A stretch of DNA of 55,003 nt. Origin: Oscillospiraceae bacterium (lineage in GTDB: Bacteria > Bacillota > Clostridia > Oscillospirales > Oscillospiraceae). The stretch is taken from contig SVLE01000009.1 in the NCBI GenBank assembly GCA_015068065.1, positions 1 to 55,003 of the forward strand, written 5' to 3'. Positions within the stretch are counted from its first letter, which is position 1, and each line of letters begins with the position of its first letter. Positions 26,076 through 34,617 of this stretch are shown piece after piece. The position numbers and the translations under genes were made by a program. The notes under the pieces were generated by a model. That model saw only the letters and a list, made by a program, of their open reading frames with translations, was not told where the DNA came from and did no database searches.

Positions 26076-27563
26076 TTATTTCAGTTTGTCCATACCGATC
26101 TTCATGCGGCGGATGACCTCGTCCTTACCGAGGATGTGGCACAGCTCCACCGCACCACCGGGGGTAACAGCCTTGCCAGCGATGGCAATGCGCAGAGGCC
26201 ACATAAGAGTGGCGTTCTTGACCTCCATCTGTTCGGCCAGAGCGATCAGTGCGTCGTGGATGGGCTCTTGCTCCCACTTGTCAAGGCTCTCCAGAACGGG
26301 CAGGGTCTTTTCCAGCATAGCAAGAGAGACCTCGTCATTGGTCTTGGACTTCTTGTTGGTGAACAGTTCCTTGTCATACTCCGGCAGTTCGTCGAAGAAG
26401 TCCACCTTCTCGGGAATCTCCGTGAGCTTCTCGCACCGAGCCTGAAGCAGGGCGGCGATCTGAGCAGTATCGAACCGCTCCCCTTTCACCGCCTGACGGA
26501 TATAAGGCTCAGCTACCTTGGCAAAGTCGGCAGACTCCATGGAACGCAGGTAGGTAGCATTGAAGTGGGTCAGCTTTTCGATGTCGAAGATAGCAGGAGA
26601 CTTGGAGATGCCGGCAATATCAAAGGCCTTGGCAAGCTCCTCCATAGTAAAGATCTCCTGCTCAGCCAGTTCCCCTCTGGGCGACCAACCCAGCAGAGCA
26701 ACGTAGTTGAGGATGGCGGGGGTGATATAGCCCAGCGCCTTCAGATCCTCGTAAGAGGGGTCGCCGTGGCGCTTGGACATTTTGTTCTGGGCGTCACGCA
26801 TCACAGGAGAGCAGTGGACGTAAGTGGGGATGTCCCAACCAAACCCCTCGTACAGCAGGTTGTACTTGGGGGCAGATGACAGATACTCACTGCCACGCAC
26901 CACGTGAGTGATGCCCATAAGGTGGTCATCAATGACGTTGGCAAAATTGTAGGTAGGCAGACCATCCCGCTTGATGAGCACCTGATCGTCCAGTTCCTTG
27001 TTCTCCACAGTGATGTCACCGAAGGAGATGTCATGGAAGGTGGTAGAACCCTCGTGAGGAATGCGCTGACGGATGACGTAGGGCTTGCCAGCGGCCAGAT
27101 TGGCGGCCACCTCCTCCGCACTCATATCGCGGCAGGGGTCATCTCCCCGGTTAAAGTCGCCGGAGTCCTCTTCACTCTCCGTCTTTTCACAGAAGCAGTA
27201 ATAAGCTCCGCCCTTTTCCACCAGCAGCTCGGCGTACTTCTTGTAAAGAGGACGGCGCTCGGTCTGGATATAGGGACCCACAGGGCCGCCCACATCAGGG
27301 CCTTCATCGTGATTCAGGCCGCACTCGGACATGGTGCGGTAAATGACCTCGGTGGCACCCTCTACCAGACGCCCCTGGTCGGTATCCTCAATACGCAGGA
27401 TAAACGTACCCCCGGCGTTGCGGGCGATGAGCCAGGTGTACAGAGCGGTGCGCAGATTGCCCACGTGCATATAGCCCGTGGGGCTGGGGGCAAAACGGGT
27501 ACGCACCTTCCCCTTGGGAATGCGGGCCTCCATCTCTTCAAAGAACTTCATATCAAGTGCCAT
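26076..27563 (-). CDS. gltX: Glutamate-tRNA ligase
   Basis: Charges tRNA-Glu (and in Bacillota often tRNA-Gln for later amidation). The 495-residue class I synthetase has the HIGH-like motif APSPTGYMHVGN (25-36), the KMSK loop KMSKRHG (near 260), and a C-terminal anticodon-binding domain. The start begins MALDMKFFEE after GGAGGTC. Minor oddities: the N-terminus is longer than average by about 15 residues. The upstream promoter is close to consensus and the gene is monocistronic. Confidence 0.97.
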   Translation of the reverse strand: MALDMKFFEEMEARIPKGKVRTRFAPSPTGYMHVGNLRTALYTWLIARNAGGTFILRIEDTDQGRLVEGATEVIYRTMSECGLNHDEGPDVGGPVGPYIQTERRPLYKKYAELLVEKGGAYYCFCEKTESEEDSGDFNRGDDPCRDMSAEEVAANLAAGKPYVIRQRIPHEGSTTFHDISFGDITVENKELDDQVLIKRDGLPTYNFANVIDDHLMGITHVVRGSEYLSSAPKYNLLYEGFGWDIPTYVHCSPVMRDAQNKMSKRHGDPSYEDLKALGYITPAILNYVALLGWSPRGELAEQEIFTMEELAKAFDIAGISKSPAIFDIEKLTHFNATYLRSMESADFAKVAEPYIRQAVKGERFDTAQIAALLQARCEKLTEIPEKVDFFDELPEYDKELFTNKKSKTNDEVSLAMLEKTLPVLESLDKWEQEPIHDALIALAEQMEVKNATLMWPLRIAIAGKAVTPGGAVELCHILGKDEVIRRMKIGMDKLK

Positions 27564-27610
27564 AAAATGACCTCCACGGCGGCGGATGCCGCTATTATTT
27601 ACTGAATGGT

Positions 27611-27639
27611 ATTATACCGATTTTTTTCGCCGTTGACAA
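27611..27639 (-). promoter_or_regulatory. Promoter of gltX
   Basis: Minus strand TTGTCA (27639-27634), 17-base spacer, TATAAT (27616-27611). The gltX start is at 27563, giving a leader of about 40 bases. Confidence 0.85.
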
Positions 27640-27666
27640 GTCTATTCCAACTTCTTCCTTCTGTTG

Positions 27667-27695
27667 TTGATTTGTTCACATTTATTGGTTATCAT
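27667..27695 (+). promoter_or_regulatory. Promoter of the large membrane protein gene
   Basis: TTGATT (27667-27672), 17-base spacer, TATCAT (27690-27695). It lies divergent to and about 30 bases from the gltX promoter, so the two could share control. Confidence 0.65.
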
Positions 27696-27731
27696 AGTAT
27701 CATCTAAATAAGCGCAAAAGGAGGTATTCTT

Positions 27732-29504
27732 ATGAAAAAATTCCGACTTCCCAAGGGGCGTCTGGGCCGCACCCTGCTCAGTTTGGCTGTCACAGCCCTG
27801 GTGGGTTTTGTCAGCTTTTACTTTACCCTGCCCGCCCTGAACTTCCATGATAAGCAGTTTTACAGCTATCTGGGCCTGTTGTGTGTGACCTACGTAGTAT
27901 GCGTTTTCCTGCTGTCCGGCGGCATGCACTCTCAGGTGCAGATGACCGGCAAGGAAAAACTGCTGGACTGGCTGCACTTTATCAAGAGCCGCTGCCTTCC
28001 CGTTGGCATCGCCTTTGTTCTGGTGATCCTGGTGGCCCTGGTGGGCGAGGTACTGTCCATGCCCATCTTCCGCGCCGCCGCCTACCGGGACCTGCTCACG
28101 GTGGAAAACGGTGATTTTACCGCTGAAGTGGCACAGATTTCCTTTGACAAGATCCCCACCTTGGACCGCCTGTCTGCCGAGTACCTGGGCGACCGACAGA
28201 TGGGCACTCTCAGCGACATGGTCAGTCAGTTCGAGTATTCCAACGACTCCACCCAGATTAACTATCAGGGCCGCCCGGTACGTGTGGCCCCCATCGATTA
28301 CGCCGATCTGGTCAAATGGCTTACCAACCGTGGCAACGGCCTGCCCGCCTATGTGGTGGTGGACATGGTCACTCAGGAGGCCACGGTGGTCCGTCTTTCC
28401 GAGGGTATGAAATATTCCTTCTCTGAGCCCCTGAACCGGAACATCCTGCGCCACCTGCGGTTCCAGTATCCCACCATGATGTTCTCCGAGCCGGAGTTTG
28501 AGATCGATGAGAACGGCCATCCCTGGTGGATCGCCCCCCGGGTAGTCAAGACCATCGGTTTGTTCGGCGGCACGGATATCAAAGGCGCTGTGCTGGTGGA
28601 CGCGGTGACAGGTGAGAGCGAGTATATGGAAGAAGTTCCCACCTGGGTGGACACGCTCTATGTCCCCACTCTTATTATGGAACAGTACGATTACCACGGA
28701 ACCTATGTCCACGGTTTCATCAACTCCATTCTGGGCCAGCGTGACGTGACCCTGACCACCGAGGGCTACAACTACATTGCCATGAACGATGACGTGTACG
28801 CCTATACAGGAGTCACCTCCGCCAACGCTGATCAGTCCAATCTGGGCTTTTTGCTGTGCAATATGCGCACCAAAGAAACCCGTTACTACGTTGCTCCCGG
28901 TGCCACAGAGTACGCCGCTGAGCGTTCTGCCGAGGGCGTGGTGCAGGATCTGGGCTATGTGGCCACTTTCCCTCTCCTGCTCAACGTGGCTGGTGAACCC
29001 ACCTACTTCATCCCTCTGAAGGACCAGACCCAGCTTGTGAAAATGTACGCCATGGTCAATGTGGCACAGTACCAGATCGTGGCTACCGGAACCTCCGTAC
29101 CCGCCTGCGAGCGCAGCTATATCCAGATGCTGTCCGACAAGGGTGTGACACAACCCGAACAGCAGCCCCAGACCCAGGTCACCGGAACAGTGGCGGAGAT
29201 CCGAACCGCCGTGTTGGAGGGCAACTCCTACTACTTCCTGCGTCTGGAGGGTGCGGATGTGTTCTTCTCCATCTCCGCTGTCCAGAACCGCGAGGTCGTC
29301 ACTGTCAATGTGGGCGATACCGTCACCATCGACCACGAAGTACCCGCCGAGGATATGACCGGCTCCATTCTGGACGGTTATTCCCTCACTGTTCAACCCA
29401 AACGAATCGAAGCGCTCCCCCCCTCTCCCCTGCAGGAGTCCTACGATGCCCTGCCCAGACAGCCGGTAATGTCCGGCACAGGGCTGCCCATGACTCTCTC
29501 CTAA
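27732..29504 (+). CDS. Large unknown membrane-anchored protein
   Basis: Not recognised. 590 residues: basic N-terminus (MKKFRLPKGRLGR), three likely membrane helices (about 13-32, 44-63 and 91-112), then a roughly 470-residue region with many aromatic and beta-strand patterns that is predicted to be outside the cell or to face another compartment. A near-C-terminal OB-like segment (VTGTVAEIRTAVLEGNSYYFLRLEGADVFFSIS, about 477-509) recalls stomatin/NfeD-like or OB-fold domains, but this is weak. The site AAAGGAGG before the ATG is near perfect. The gene has its own promoter and terminator and stands alone. Housekeeping context gives no hint. Confidence 0.85.
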   Translation: MKKFRLPKGRLGRTLLSLAVTALVGFVSFYFTLPALNFHDKQFYSYLGLLCVTYVVCVFLLSGGMHSQVQMTGKEKLLDWLHFIKSRCLPVGIAFVLVILVALVGEVLSMPIFRAAAYRDLLTVENGDFTAEVAQISFDKIPTLDRLSAEYLGDRQMGTLSDMVSQFEYSNDSTQINYQGRPVRVAPIDYADLVKWLTNRGNGLPAYVVVDMVTQEATVVRLSEGMKYSFSEPLNRNILRHLRFQYPTMMFSEPEFEIDENGHPWWIAPRVVKTIGLFGGTDIKGAVLVDAVTGESEYMEEVPTWVDTLYVPTLIMEQYDYHGTYVHGFINSILGQRDVTLTTEGYNYIAMNDDVYAYTGVTSANADQSNLGFLLCNMRTKETRYYVAPGATEYAAERSAEGVVQDLGYVATFPLLLNVAGEPTYFIPLKDQTQLVKMYAMVNVAQYQIVATGTSVPACERSYIQMLSDKGVTQPEQQPQTQVTGTVAEIRTAVLEGNSYYFLRLEGADVFFSISAVQNREVVTVNVGDTVTIDHEVPAEDMTGSILDGYSLTVQPKRIEALPPSPLQESYDALPRQPVMSGTGLPMTLS

Positions 29505-29518
29505 CCGCATAATAAAGC

Positions 29519-29554
29519 AACAACCGGAGCATCCCTTTGGATGCTCCGGTTGTT
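29519..29554. terminator. Bidirectional terminator
   Basis: A 16-bp stem AACAACCGGAGCATCC/GGATGCTCCGGTTGTT with loop CTTT lies between convergent genes; the stop codon of the GIY-YIG gene (29553-29555) falls at its edge. Confidence 0.92.
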
Positions 29555-29795
29555 ACTTCTCTGTCAAGTTCAGTTTCTCTTTTCTGGACAGCTTCTTAAT
29601 GGCGATCTCCCGGCGCAGGGCAGCAGACTTGTCCGGCTGTTCTTCCACATAGGCAAGCTCCAGCGGCCCTCTGCCCCGGGTGTATTTTGCTCCTTTCCCA
29701 GCCTGATGGGCCACAAGGCGTTTTTCCACGTCATCCGTAATGCCTGTATAGAGCGTATCATCGCCGCAGCGCAACATATATACATACCAGCTCAT
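29553..29795 (-). CDS. GIY-YIG domain protein, UPF0213 family
   Basis: An 80-residue stand-alone GIY-YIG nuclease domain: VYMLRCGDDTLYTGITDDVEKR (the GIY-YIG pair as VYM...YTG), followed by the conserved HQAGKGAKYTRGRGP arginines and E51/K-rich C-terminus. Related proteins (YhbQ in E. coli, YazA in Bacillus) have an uncertain role in DNA repair or nicking. The start at 29795 follows AGAGGTGTGG. Divergently transcribed from the trpS leader. It is not a homing nuclease, since it has no DNA-recognition domain. Confidence 0.9.
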   Translation of the reverse strand: MSWYVYMLRCGDDTLYTGITDDVEKRLVAHQAGKGAKYTRGRGPLELAYVEEQPDKSAALRREIAIKKLSRKEKLNLTEK

Positions 29796-29820
29796 ATCCA
29801 CACCTCTTTTATTTATAGGT

Positions 29821-29829
29821 ATTATATCA
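29821..29829 (-). promoter_or_regulatory. Extended -10 promoter of the GIY-YIG gene
   Basis: Minus-strand TGATATAAT (29829-29821), an extended -10 with a perfect TATAAT. No good -35 is seen. The start codon at 29795 follows 25 bases on. Confidence 0.6.
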
Positions 29830-29837
29830 TAAATCTG

Positions 29838-29866
29838 TTGCCTTTGCAGCTGTTGCGTGGTAAAAT
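29838..29866 (+). promoter_or_regulatory. Promoter reading into the trpS leader
   Basis: TTGCCT (29838-29843), 17-base spacer, TAAAAT (29861-29866). Transcription would start near 29873, 20 bases before the left inverted repeat, so the whole element would be in the trpS 5' UTR. Confidence 0.65.
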
Positions 29867-29894
29867 AACTTGATATCTTGTGTGCCTTGTGCAC

Positions 29895-30170
29895 ATAGCC
29901 TGAGCAACATAGTCCGAACCCGCTCTGCGGGGCGGATTTTCGCGCCAGACTTTATTTTATTCTTTGCCGGGCTATCGCCCGGCGGCATCATTCAATTTTG
30001 CCTGACACAAAAATACGCGCCCGCAGAGTCGAAGATTTCTGAGTACGTATAGGAAGGTAGTGCAAGGCACCGGCTTGCAGACGGGCTTTGTGCCCATCAA
30101 AAGGCGGCAACGAAGCAATACCGATGTGTACGTATTCAGAAATGGGTTCGGACTATGTTGCTCAGGCTAT
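29895..30170 (+). ncRNA. Structured leader or MITE-like element with 27-bp inverted repeats
   Basis: No gene is supported here. The outer arms (29895-29921 and 30144-30170) are a perfect 27-base inverted repeat starting ATAGCCTGAGCAACATAGTC. Inside are two further arms: A, CTCTGCGGG (29923-29931) with CCCGCAGAG (30020-30028), extended by ATTTT/AAAAT and capped by GCCGGGC-TATC-GCCCGGC (29966-29983); and B, 30035-30049 with 30129-30143 (15 pairs, one G-U) containing TGCAAG/CTTGCA and GGGC/GCCC hairpins. Together they make a three-way junction. An alternative pairing GTGCCTTG (29882-29889) with CAAGGCAC (30063-30070) would break arm B's inner hairpin. It ends 18 bases before trpS with its ribosome site AAGGAG outside. 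Alternatively it is a TA-flanked MITE (the arms end in TA, as in IS630/mariner insertions). It is not a T-box. Confidence 0.6.
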
Positions 30171-30188
30171 AAAAAAGGAGCCATCACA

Positions 30189-31187
30189 ATGGACGAAAAG
30201 AAAGTTATGCTCTCCGGCATTCAGCCCAGCGGCGACCTGCATCTCGGCAACTATCTGGGCGCCATCAAGAACTGGGTGGACCGCACGGAGGAATTTGATA
30301 ATTACTACTTCATGGCCGATATGCACACCATCACCGTGCGTCAAAATCCGGCCGACCTGCGCCGCCGCACGCTGGAACAGCTGGCTCAGTATATCGCCTG
30401 CGGCCTTGACCCGGAAAAGAACACCCTGTTCATTCAGTCCCATGTGCATCAGCATGCGGAGCTGGGCTGGGTGCTGCAGTGCTACACCATGTTTGGCGAG
30501 CTGTCCCGCATGACCCAGTTCAAGGACAAATCCGCCAAGCACAAGGAAAACATTAACGGCGGTCTGTTTACCTACCCCTCCCTCATGGCAGCGGACATCC
30601 TGCTCTATCAGCCCGACTTTGTTCCCGTGGGCGAAGATCAGAAGCAGCACTGCGAACTGACCCGCGATGTTGCCCAGCGCTTCAACAGCATTTACGGCGA
30701 TGTGTTCAAGATCCCCGAGCCTTATATCCCCAAAGCGGGCGCCCGTGTCATGGGTCTGACCGCCCCGGACAGCAAGATGTCCAAGTCCATGCCCGAGGGC
30801 TGCGTATTCCTGATGGAAAAGCCCGAGGACATCCAGCGCAAGTTCAAACGCGCCATTACCGACAGCGATACGGAAAACTGCGTGCACTATGACCCCGCCA
30901 ATAAGCCCGGTGTTGCCAACCTGATGAGCATCTACTCCGCCGTGACCGGCAGAAGCTACGAGGCCATTGAGCAGGAGTTTGCCGGATGCGGCTACGGCAA
31001 GTTCAAGCCCGCCGTGGGCGATGCTGTTGTAGAGTGTCTGCGCCCCATCCGCGAGGAGGCCACCCGCATTCTCGCCGATAAGGCCTATCTGGAAAACGTG
31101 TACAAGGCCGGCGCAGAAAAGGCGTCCTATGTAGCTAACAAAACTCTGCGCAAGGTATATAAGAAGATTGGCTTCGTGGCCCGCTGA
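30189..31187 (+). CDS. trpS: Tryptophan-tRNA ligase
   Basis: Charges tRNA-Trp. The 332-residue class Ic synthetase shows the HIGH motif IQPSGDLHLGN (11-21), the NINGGLFTYPSLMAADILLY substrate pocket segment and KMSKS at 196-200. The ATG at 30189 follows AAGGAG; longer in-frame extension runs through the inverted-repeat element and is rejected. Most Clostridia regulate trpS with a T-box; here the leader holds the unusual structured element instead. Confidence 0.97.
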   Translation: MDEKKVMLSGIQPSGDLHLGNYLGAIKNWVDRTEEFDNYYFMADMHTITVRQNPADLRRRTLEQLAQYIACGLDPEKNTLFIQSHVHQHAELGWVLQCYTMFGELSRMTQFKDKSAKHKENINGGLFTYPSLMAADILLYQPDFVPVGEDQKQHCELTRDVAQRFNSIYGDVFKIPEPYIPKAGARVMGLTAPDSKMSKSMPEGCVFLMEKPEDIQRKFKRAITDSDTENCVHYDPANKPGVANLMSIYSAVTGRSYEAIEQEFAGCGYGKFKPAVGDAVVECLRPIREEATRILADKAYLENVYKAGAEKASYVANKTLRKVYKKIGFVAR

Positions 31188-31213
31188 CGGCCCCGCTTAC
31201 AAAGGAGAACACC

Positions 31214-32320
31214 ATGCAAGTTGAATTGGACGTGATCCGGCTGGTGGCCGCCGCCCTTGCGGTTGCCGCACTGATCGCCTATATTTCCACCCCGGTGGTC
31301 AAAAACCTCGCCTTTAAAGTCGGTGCGGTGGACGTTCCCAAGGACAACCGTCGCATGCACAAGCATCCCATCCCCCGCATGGGAGGTTTGGCTATTTTTC
31401 TGGGGTTTCTGCTTAGCGTGCTGATCTTTCTGCCCCTGCAGGAGCAACTGCGCGGCATGCTGCTTGGCTCGGTTATCATCGTCGTTCTGGGCATTTTTGA
31501 TGATATTTATGCTCTGCCCGCGGCGCCCAAGTTTCTGATCCAGATTTTTGCCGCCCTTGTCGCGGTATCCATGGGCAACAAAATCACCATTATGTCCAAC
31601 CCGAACATTTTCAGCGACAACCCCATCTGGGTGCTCGGACCACTGTCCGTCCCCATTTCCGTGATTTGGATCGTTGCCATCACCAATGCCGTCAACCTCA
31701 TCGACGGACTGGACGGTCTGGCCTGCGGCGTGTCCACCATCAGCTCTCTGACCATGCTGGTCATCGCGCTGTGCGTGGCCGATCCTGACGTAGCTATCCT
31801 CATGGCCGCCCTGTCCGGCGCGTGCATTGGTTTTCTGCCCTACAACCTGAACCCAGCCAAAATCTTCATGGGCGATACGGGCGCAACATTCCTTGGATTT
31901 GTTATGGCCACAGCATCCATTGATGGTCTGTTTAAATTCTATAACGTGATTTCTTTTGCTGTCCCCTTCCTTATGCTGGGTCTGCCCATCTTCGACACCT
32001 GCTCGGCTATTGTCCGCCGGGTCTCCCGCGGGCAGTCGCCCATGACTGCTGACCGCAGCCACATTCATCACAAGCTTATCGATATGGGCTTTTCCCAGAA
32101 GCAGGCCGTGGCTGTGCTGTATATCATCAGCGCTATTCTTGGTTTGTCTGCTGTGGTGTTGACCGCCAGCGGCGAGGTGCGCGCCATGATGTTCCTCATG
32201 GCCCTGTGTGCTGCCGGTGCCGTGGCCTGGCATCTCTATCTGCACCGTAAAAACAACCACGATCATCCCGCTAACGGAAATGACCCGTTTTTCGGAGAGG
32301 AGGACCGTTCCAACAAATGA
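31214..32320 (+). CDS. tagO: Undecaprenyl-phosphate GlcNAc-1-phosphate transferase (WecA/TagO type)
   Basis: Transfers GlcNAc-1-phosphate from UDP-GlcNAc to undecaprenyl phosphate to start wall polymer or exopolysaccharide synthesis. The 368-residue protein has about ten to eleven membrane helices, with the conserved cytoplasmic motifs PRMGGLAIF, DDIYALP (about 96), NAVNLIDGLDGL, FMGDTGA and HIHHKL. AAAGGAG precedes the ATG. The stop overlaps the next start (ATGA, 32317-32320), coupling it to the epimerase, which supplies ManNAc. Symbol could equally be wecA. Confidence 0.93.
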   Translation: MQVELDVIRLVAAALAVAALIAYISTPVVKNLAFKVGAVDVPKDNRRMHKHPIPRMGGLAIFLGFLLSVLIFLPLQEQLRGMLLGSVIIVVLGIFDDIYALPAAPKFLIQIFAALVAVSMGNKITIMSNPNIFSDNPIWVLGPLSVPISVIWIVAITNAVNLIDGLDGLACGVSTISSLTMLVIALCVADPDVAILMAALSGACIGFLPYNLNPAKIFMGDTGATFLGFVMATASIDGLFKFYNVISFAVPFLMLGLPIFDTCSAIVRRVSRGQSPMTADRSHIHHKLIDMGFSQKQAVAVLYIISAILGLSAVVLTASGEVRAMMFLMALCAAGAVAWHLYLHRKNNHDHPANGNDPFFGEEDRSNK

Positions 32321-33465
32321 AACCGATTACAGTAATGACCATCTTCGGCACCCGGCCCGAGGCCATCAAAATGTGCCCTCTGGTTCAGGAACTGGACCGC
32401 CGCCCCGGCATCAACAGCCTGTGCTGTGTCACGGCTCAGCACCGTGAAATGCTGGACTCTGTTCTGGATATTTTTGGCCGCAAGCCCGATTTTGATCTGG
32501 ACATTATGCAGCCCCGCCAGACCCTGTCCACCATCACCTCCAAGACTATTCTGGGCATGGACGATGTGCTGGCCCAGGTGAAGCCTGACCTGATCCTGGT
32601 CCATGGCGACACCTCCACCACCTTCGCCGGTGCTCTTGCTGCATTCTATCACCAGATTCCTGTGGGTCACGTGGAAGCCGGCCTGCGCACCTACGACAAG
32701 TGGTCCCCCTTCCCGGAAGAGATGAACCGCAAGATGGTTGGCTGCATCGCCGATCTTCACTTCTGTCCCACCGTGGCCAACCGTGACAATCTGGCCCGTG
32801 AAAATATCACCGAAGGTGTATTCCTCACTGGAAACACCGTAATTGATGCTTTGCAGACAACTGTTCGCAAGGATTTCCGCTTTACGACAGACATTCTGAA
32901 TAATCTAGATTATGCCAACCGCAAGGTTATTCTGGTCACCTGCCACCGCCGCGAAAATTACGGCCAGCCCATGACCAATATTATGACTGCTCTGCGCCGT
33001 ATCGCCGATGCTTTCCCCGAGGTAGAGCTTGTCTATCCTGTCCATCTCTCTCCCGTGGTGCAGGAAGCTGCCCACACCCATCTTGACGGCCACGAGCGCA
33101 TTCACCTGATTGCTCCCCTGTCCGTGGACGAGATGCACAACCTGATGGCCCGCTGCCATCTGGTTATGACCGACTCCGGTGGTCTGCAGGAAGAAGCGCC
33201 CGCACTTGGTAAGCCCGTTCTGGTGCTGCGTCGGGAAACCGAGCGCCCCGAAGCTGTGGCCGCCGGTACCGTTCTGCTGGCCGGTGTGGAAGAAGAGGAC
33301 ATCTTCTCCATGGCCTCCACCCTGCTGTCTGATGCCGCCGCTTATGATAAGATGGCCCATGCAGTCAACCCCTATGGTGACGGGCAGGCCTGCCGCCGCA
33401 TCGCCGATGCCATCCAACATCACTTTGATCCGTCTTTCCCTGCACCCGAGACCTTTGCCCCCTGA
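32317..33465 (+). CDS. wecB: UDP-N-acetylglucosamine 2-epimerase (non-hydrolysing)
   Basis: Interconverts UDP-GlcNAc and UDP-ManNAc for wall-linked polymers. The 382 residues include FGTRPEAIKMCPL (10-22), GDTSTTFAGALAAF, GHVEAGLRTY, NRKMVG and DSGGLQEEAPALGKPVLVLR (near 285), where the activating and catalytic residues lie. It overlaps the TagO-type gene by 4 bases, so it is translationally coupled. Confidence 0.96.
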   Translation: MKPITVMTIFGTRPEAIKMCPLVQELDRRPGINSLCCVTAQHREMLDSVLDIFGRKPDFDLDIMQPRQTLSTITSKTILGMDDVLAQVKPDLILVHGDTSTTFAGALAAFYHQIPVGHVEAGLRTYDKWSPFPEEMNRKMVGCIADLHFCPTVANRDNLARENITEGVFLTGNTVIDALQTTVRKDFRFTTDILNNLDYANRKVILVTCHRRENYGQPMTNIMTALRRIADAFPEVELVYPVHLSPVVQEAAHTHLDGHERIHLIAPLSVDEMHNLMARCHLVMTDSGGLQEEAPALGKPVLVLRRETERPEAVAAGTVLLAGVEEEDIFSMASTLLSDAAAYDKMAHAVNPYGDGQACRRIADAIQHHFDPSFPAPETFAP

Positions 33466-33502
33466 CCGCACTTCATTACCTTTTGGAAGGGTGGTGTTCC
33501 CT

Positions 33503-34258
33503 TTGACGCATAACAATCGCACCTGGTTCGCCGTTCTGATTGCCATCCTCCTGGTGGCCGCGGTTTTCGGCAGCTTCGGTTTCAGCCTTCTCTCCGCACA
33601 GACCCCAAAAATCACGTTGCCCAATCTTCAACCGGACAGCAGCGCAGGCGATATCTCCATCGCTCCGGACAACCAGGCCGTACGCGTGGAGGTCACGACT
33701 CAAACCGTTCAGGCAGTCATCGCATCCCTTGATCGGGCTGCCAGCTATTATCGCCAAATGTCTGTCCAAACCAACTGGCAGGGCGGCTCCGGAACCACCA
33801 CCATTTACACTTGGGTGGATGATGAGTACACCTTTGTGCGCAGCATCCTCCCCACCGGAACAATACGTTTTTTTCTCAGTGACCGTGACACCGTATATTA
33901 CTGGTATGGTGGCAGCTCCTCTTGGCGCACCGCCCCGTCAAACAGCCTGTCCGCCGATCTGACGCAGCGCGTCCCCACCTACGAAGACGTGCTTATGCTT
34001 GCTCCTGAGGACATTTCCGGTGCCGGCTACAGTACCTATGGCGAGCTTCCCTGTATCTATGTGGAAACCAAATCCAATGAGTTGGGTTATCTGGAACGCT
34101 ATTGGATCGGTGTCGACAGCGGACTTCTCATCGCCGCCCAAACTATGAAGGGTGACGAGGTGATTTATTCCCTCAATGCCACCTCTCCCATTCAGACTCC
34201 CTGCCCTACCGACTCGGTTTTCACTCTGCCAAATGGCACGGTTCTTCACTCGTTCTGA
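33503..34258 (+). CDS. Signal-anchored extracytoplasmic protein
   Basis: Not recognised. A 251-residue protein with one N-terminal hydrophobic segment (WFAVLIAILLVAAVFGSFGF, about 8-27), then an extracytoplasmic region with SASYYRQMSVQTNWQG and SSLWR-type patterns. The repeated beta-strand character and the TVYYWYGGSSSWRTAPS motif recall LolA/outer-surface lipid-chaperone-like folds (DUF4412 and similar), but no confident family is assigned. The likely start is TTG at 33503 with GGAAGGGTGG upstream; two GTG codons at 33491 and 33494 are alternatives. It may be cotranscribed with tagO-wecB, so a role in wall polymer assembly is possible. Confidence 0.6.
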   Translation: MTHNNRTWFAVLIAILLVAAVFGSFGFSLLSAQTPKITLPNLQPDSSAGDISIAPDNQAVRVEVTTQTVQAVIASLDRAASYYRQMSVQTNWQGGSGTTTIYTWVDDEYTFVRSILPTGTIRFFLSDRDTVYYWYGGSSSWRTAPSNSLSADLTQRVPTYEDVLMLAPEDISGAGYSTYGELPCIYVETKSNELGYLERYWIGVDSGLLIAAQTMKGDEVIYSLNATSPIQTPCPTDSVFTLPNGTVLHSF

Positions 34259-34617
34259 TCCTTCTTCCCGTCATCGCCCAGTCCCAGTAAAAGCATCAGC
34301 CCCAGTGTGATGACCAGTTCAATATTATCTCCTTCCAAGAACACAAGCAGGATGATGAGCAGCAGCAAAATATCCCCGCTGTCCAATCCCTCCAGATGAA
34401 ATGACTTCAGAATGCCGGCTATGCCGGCATTCTTGTCCTCTCCACCGAAGTAAACCGACATCGGCACATTATTGACGTTGCGCTTTCCGGTACGCACAGC
34501 TGCTTCAGAGCGGGCATGATCAGCATGACTGCCAGCTTTCTGTCCCTGAGTTGAGTTTCCATCATCCACCGTCACCCGGGTATACCCTCCGCTTCCGGGC
34601 ACATACCGGTTATACAA
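34246..34617 (-). CDS. Unknown protein with acidic-flanked hydrophobic C-terminus
   Basis: Not recognised. The 123 residues begin YNRYVPGSGGYTRVTVDD (TTG at 34617, GAGAGGGGG upstream), pass a hydrophilic middle and end in a leucine-rich segment with two hydrophobic helices (about 74-115: ILLLLIILLVFLEGDNIELVITLGLMLLLGLG cut into two spans). The start overlaps the end of the preceding gene by 8 bases. Its 3' end overlaps the last 13 bases of the convergent 33503-34258 gene. Third gene of an unknown cassette. It resembles short, spore-associated membrane proteins in Clostridia, but this is inference. Confidence 0.55.
   Translation of the reverse strand: MYNRYVPGSGGYTRVTVDDGNSTQGQKAGSHADHARSEAAVRTGKRNVNNVPMSVYFGGEDKNAGIAGILKSFHLEGLDSGDILLLLIILLVFLEGDNIELVITLGLMLLLGLGDDGKKDQNE

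Noticed and set aside
29873-30188. Retron msr-msd RNA or tryptophan T-box at the trpS leader
   Set aside because: No reverse transcriptase gene is near, so a retron is not supported. No AGGGTGGNACCGCG sequence exists, so a T-box is not supported. The GGAAGGTAGTGCAAGG stretch only vaguely resembles one.
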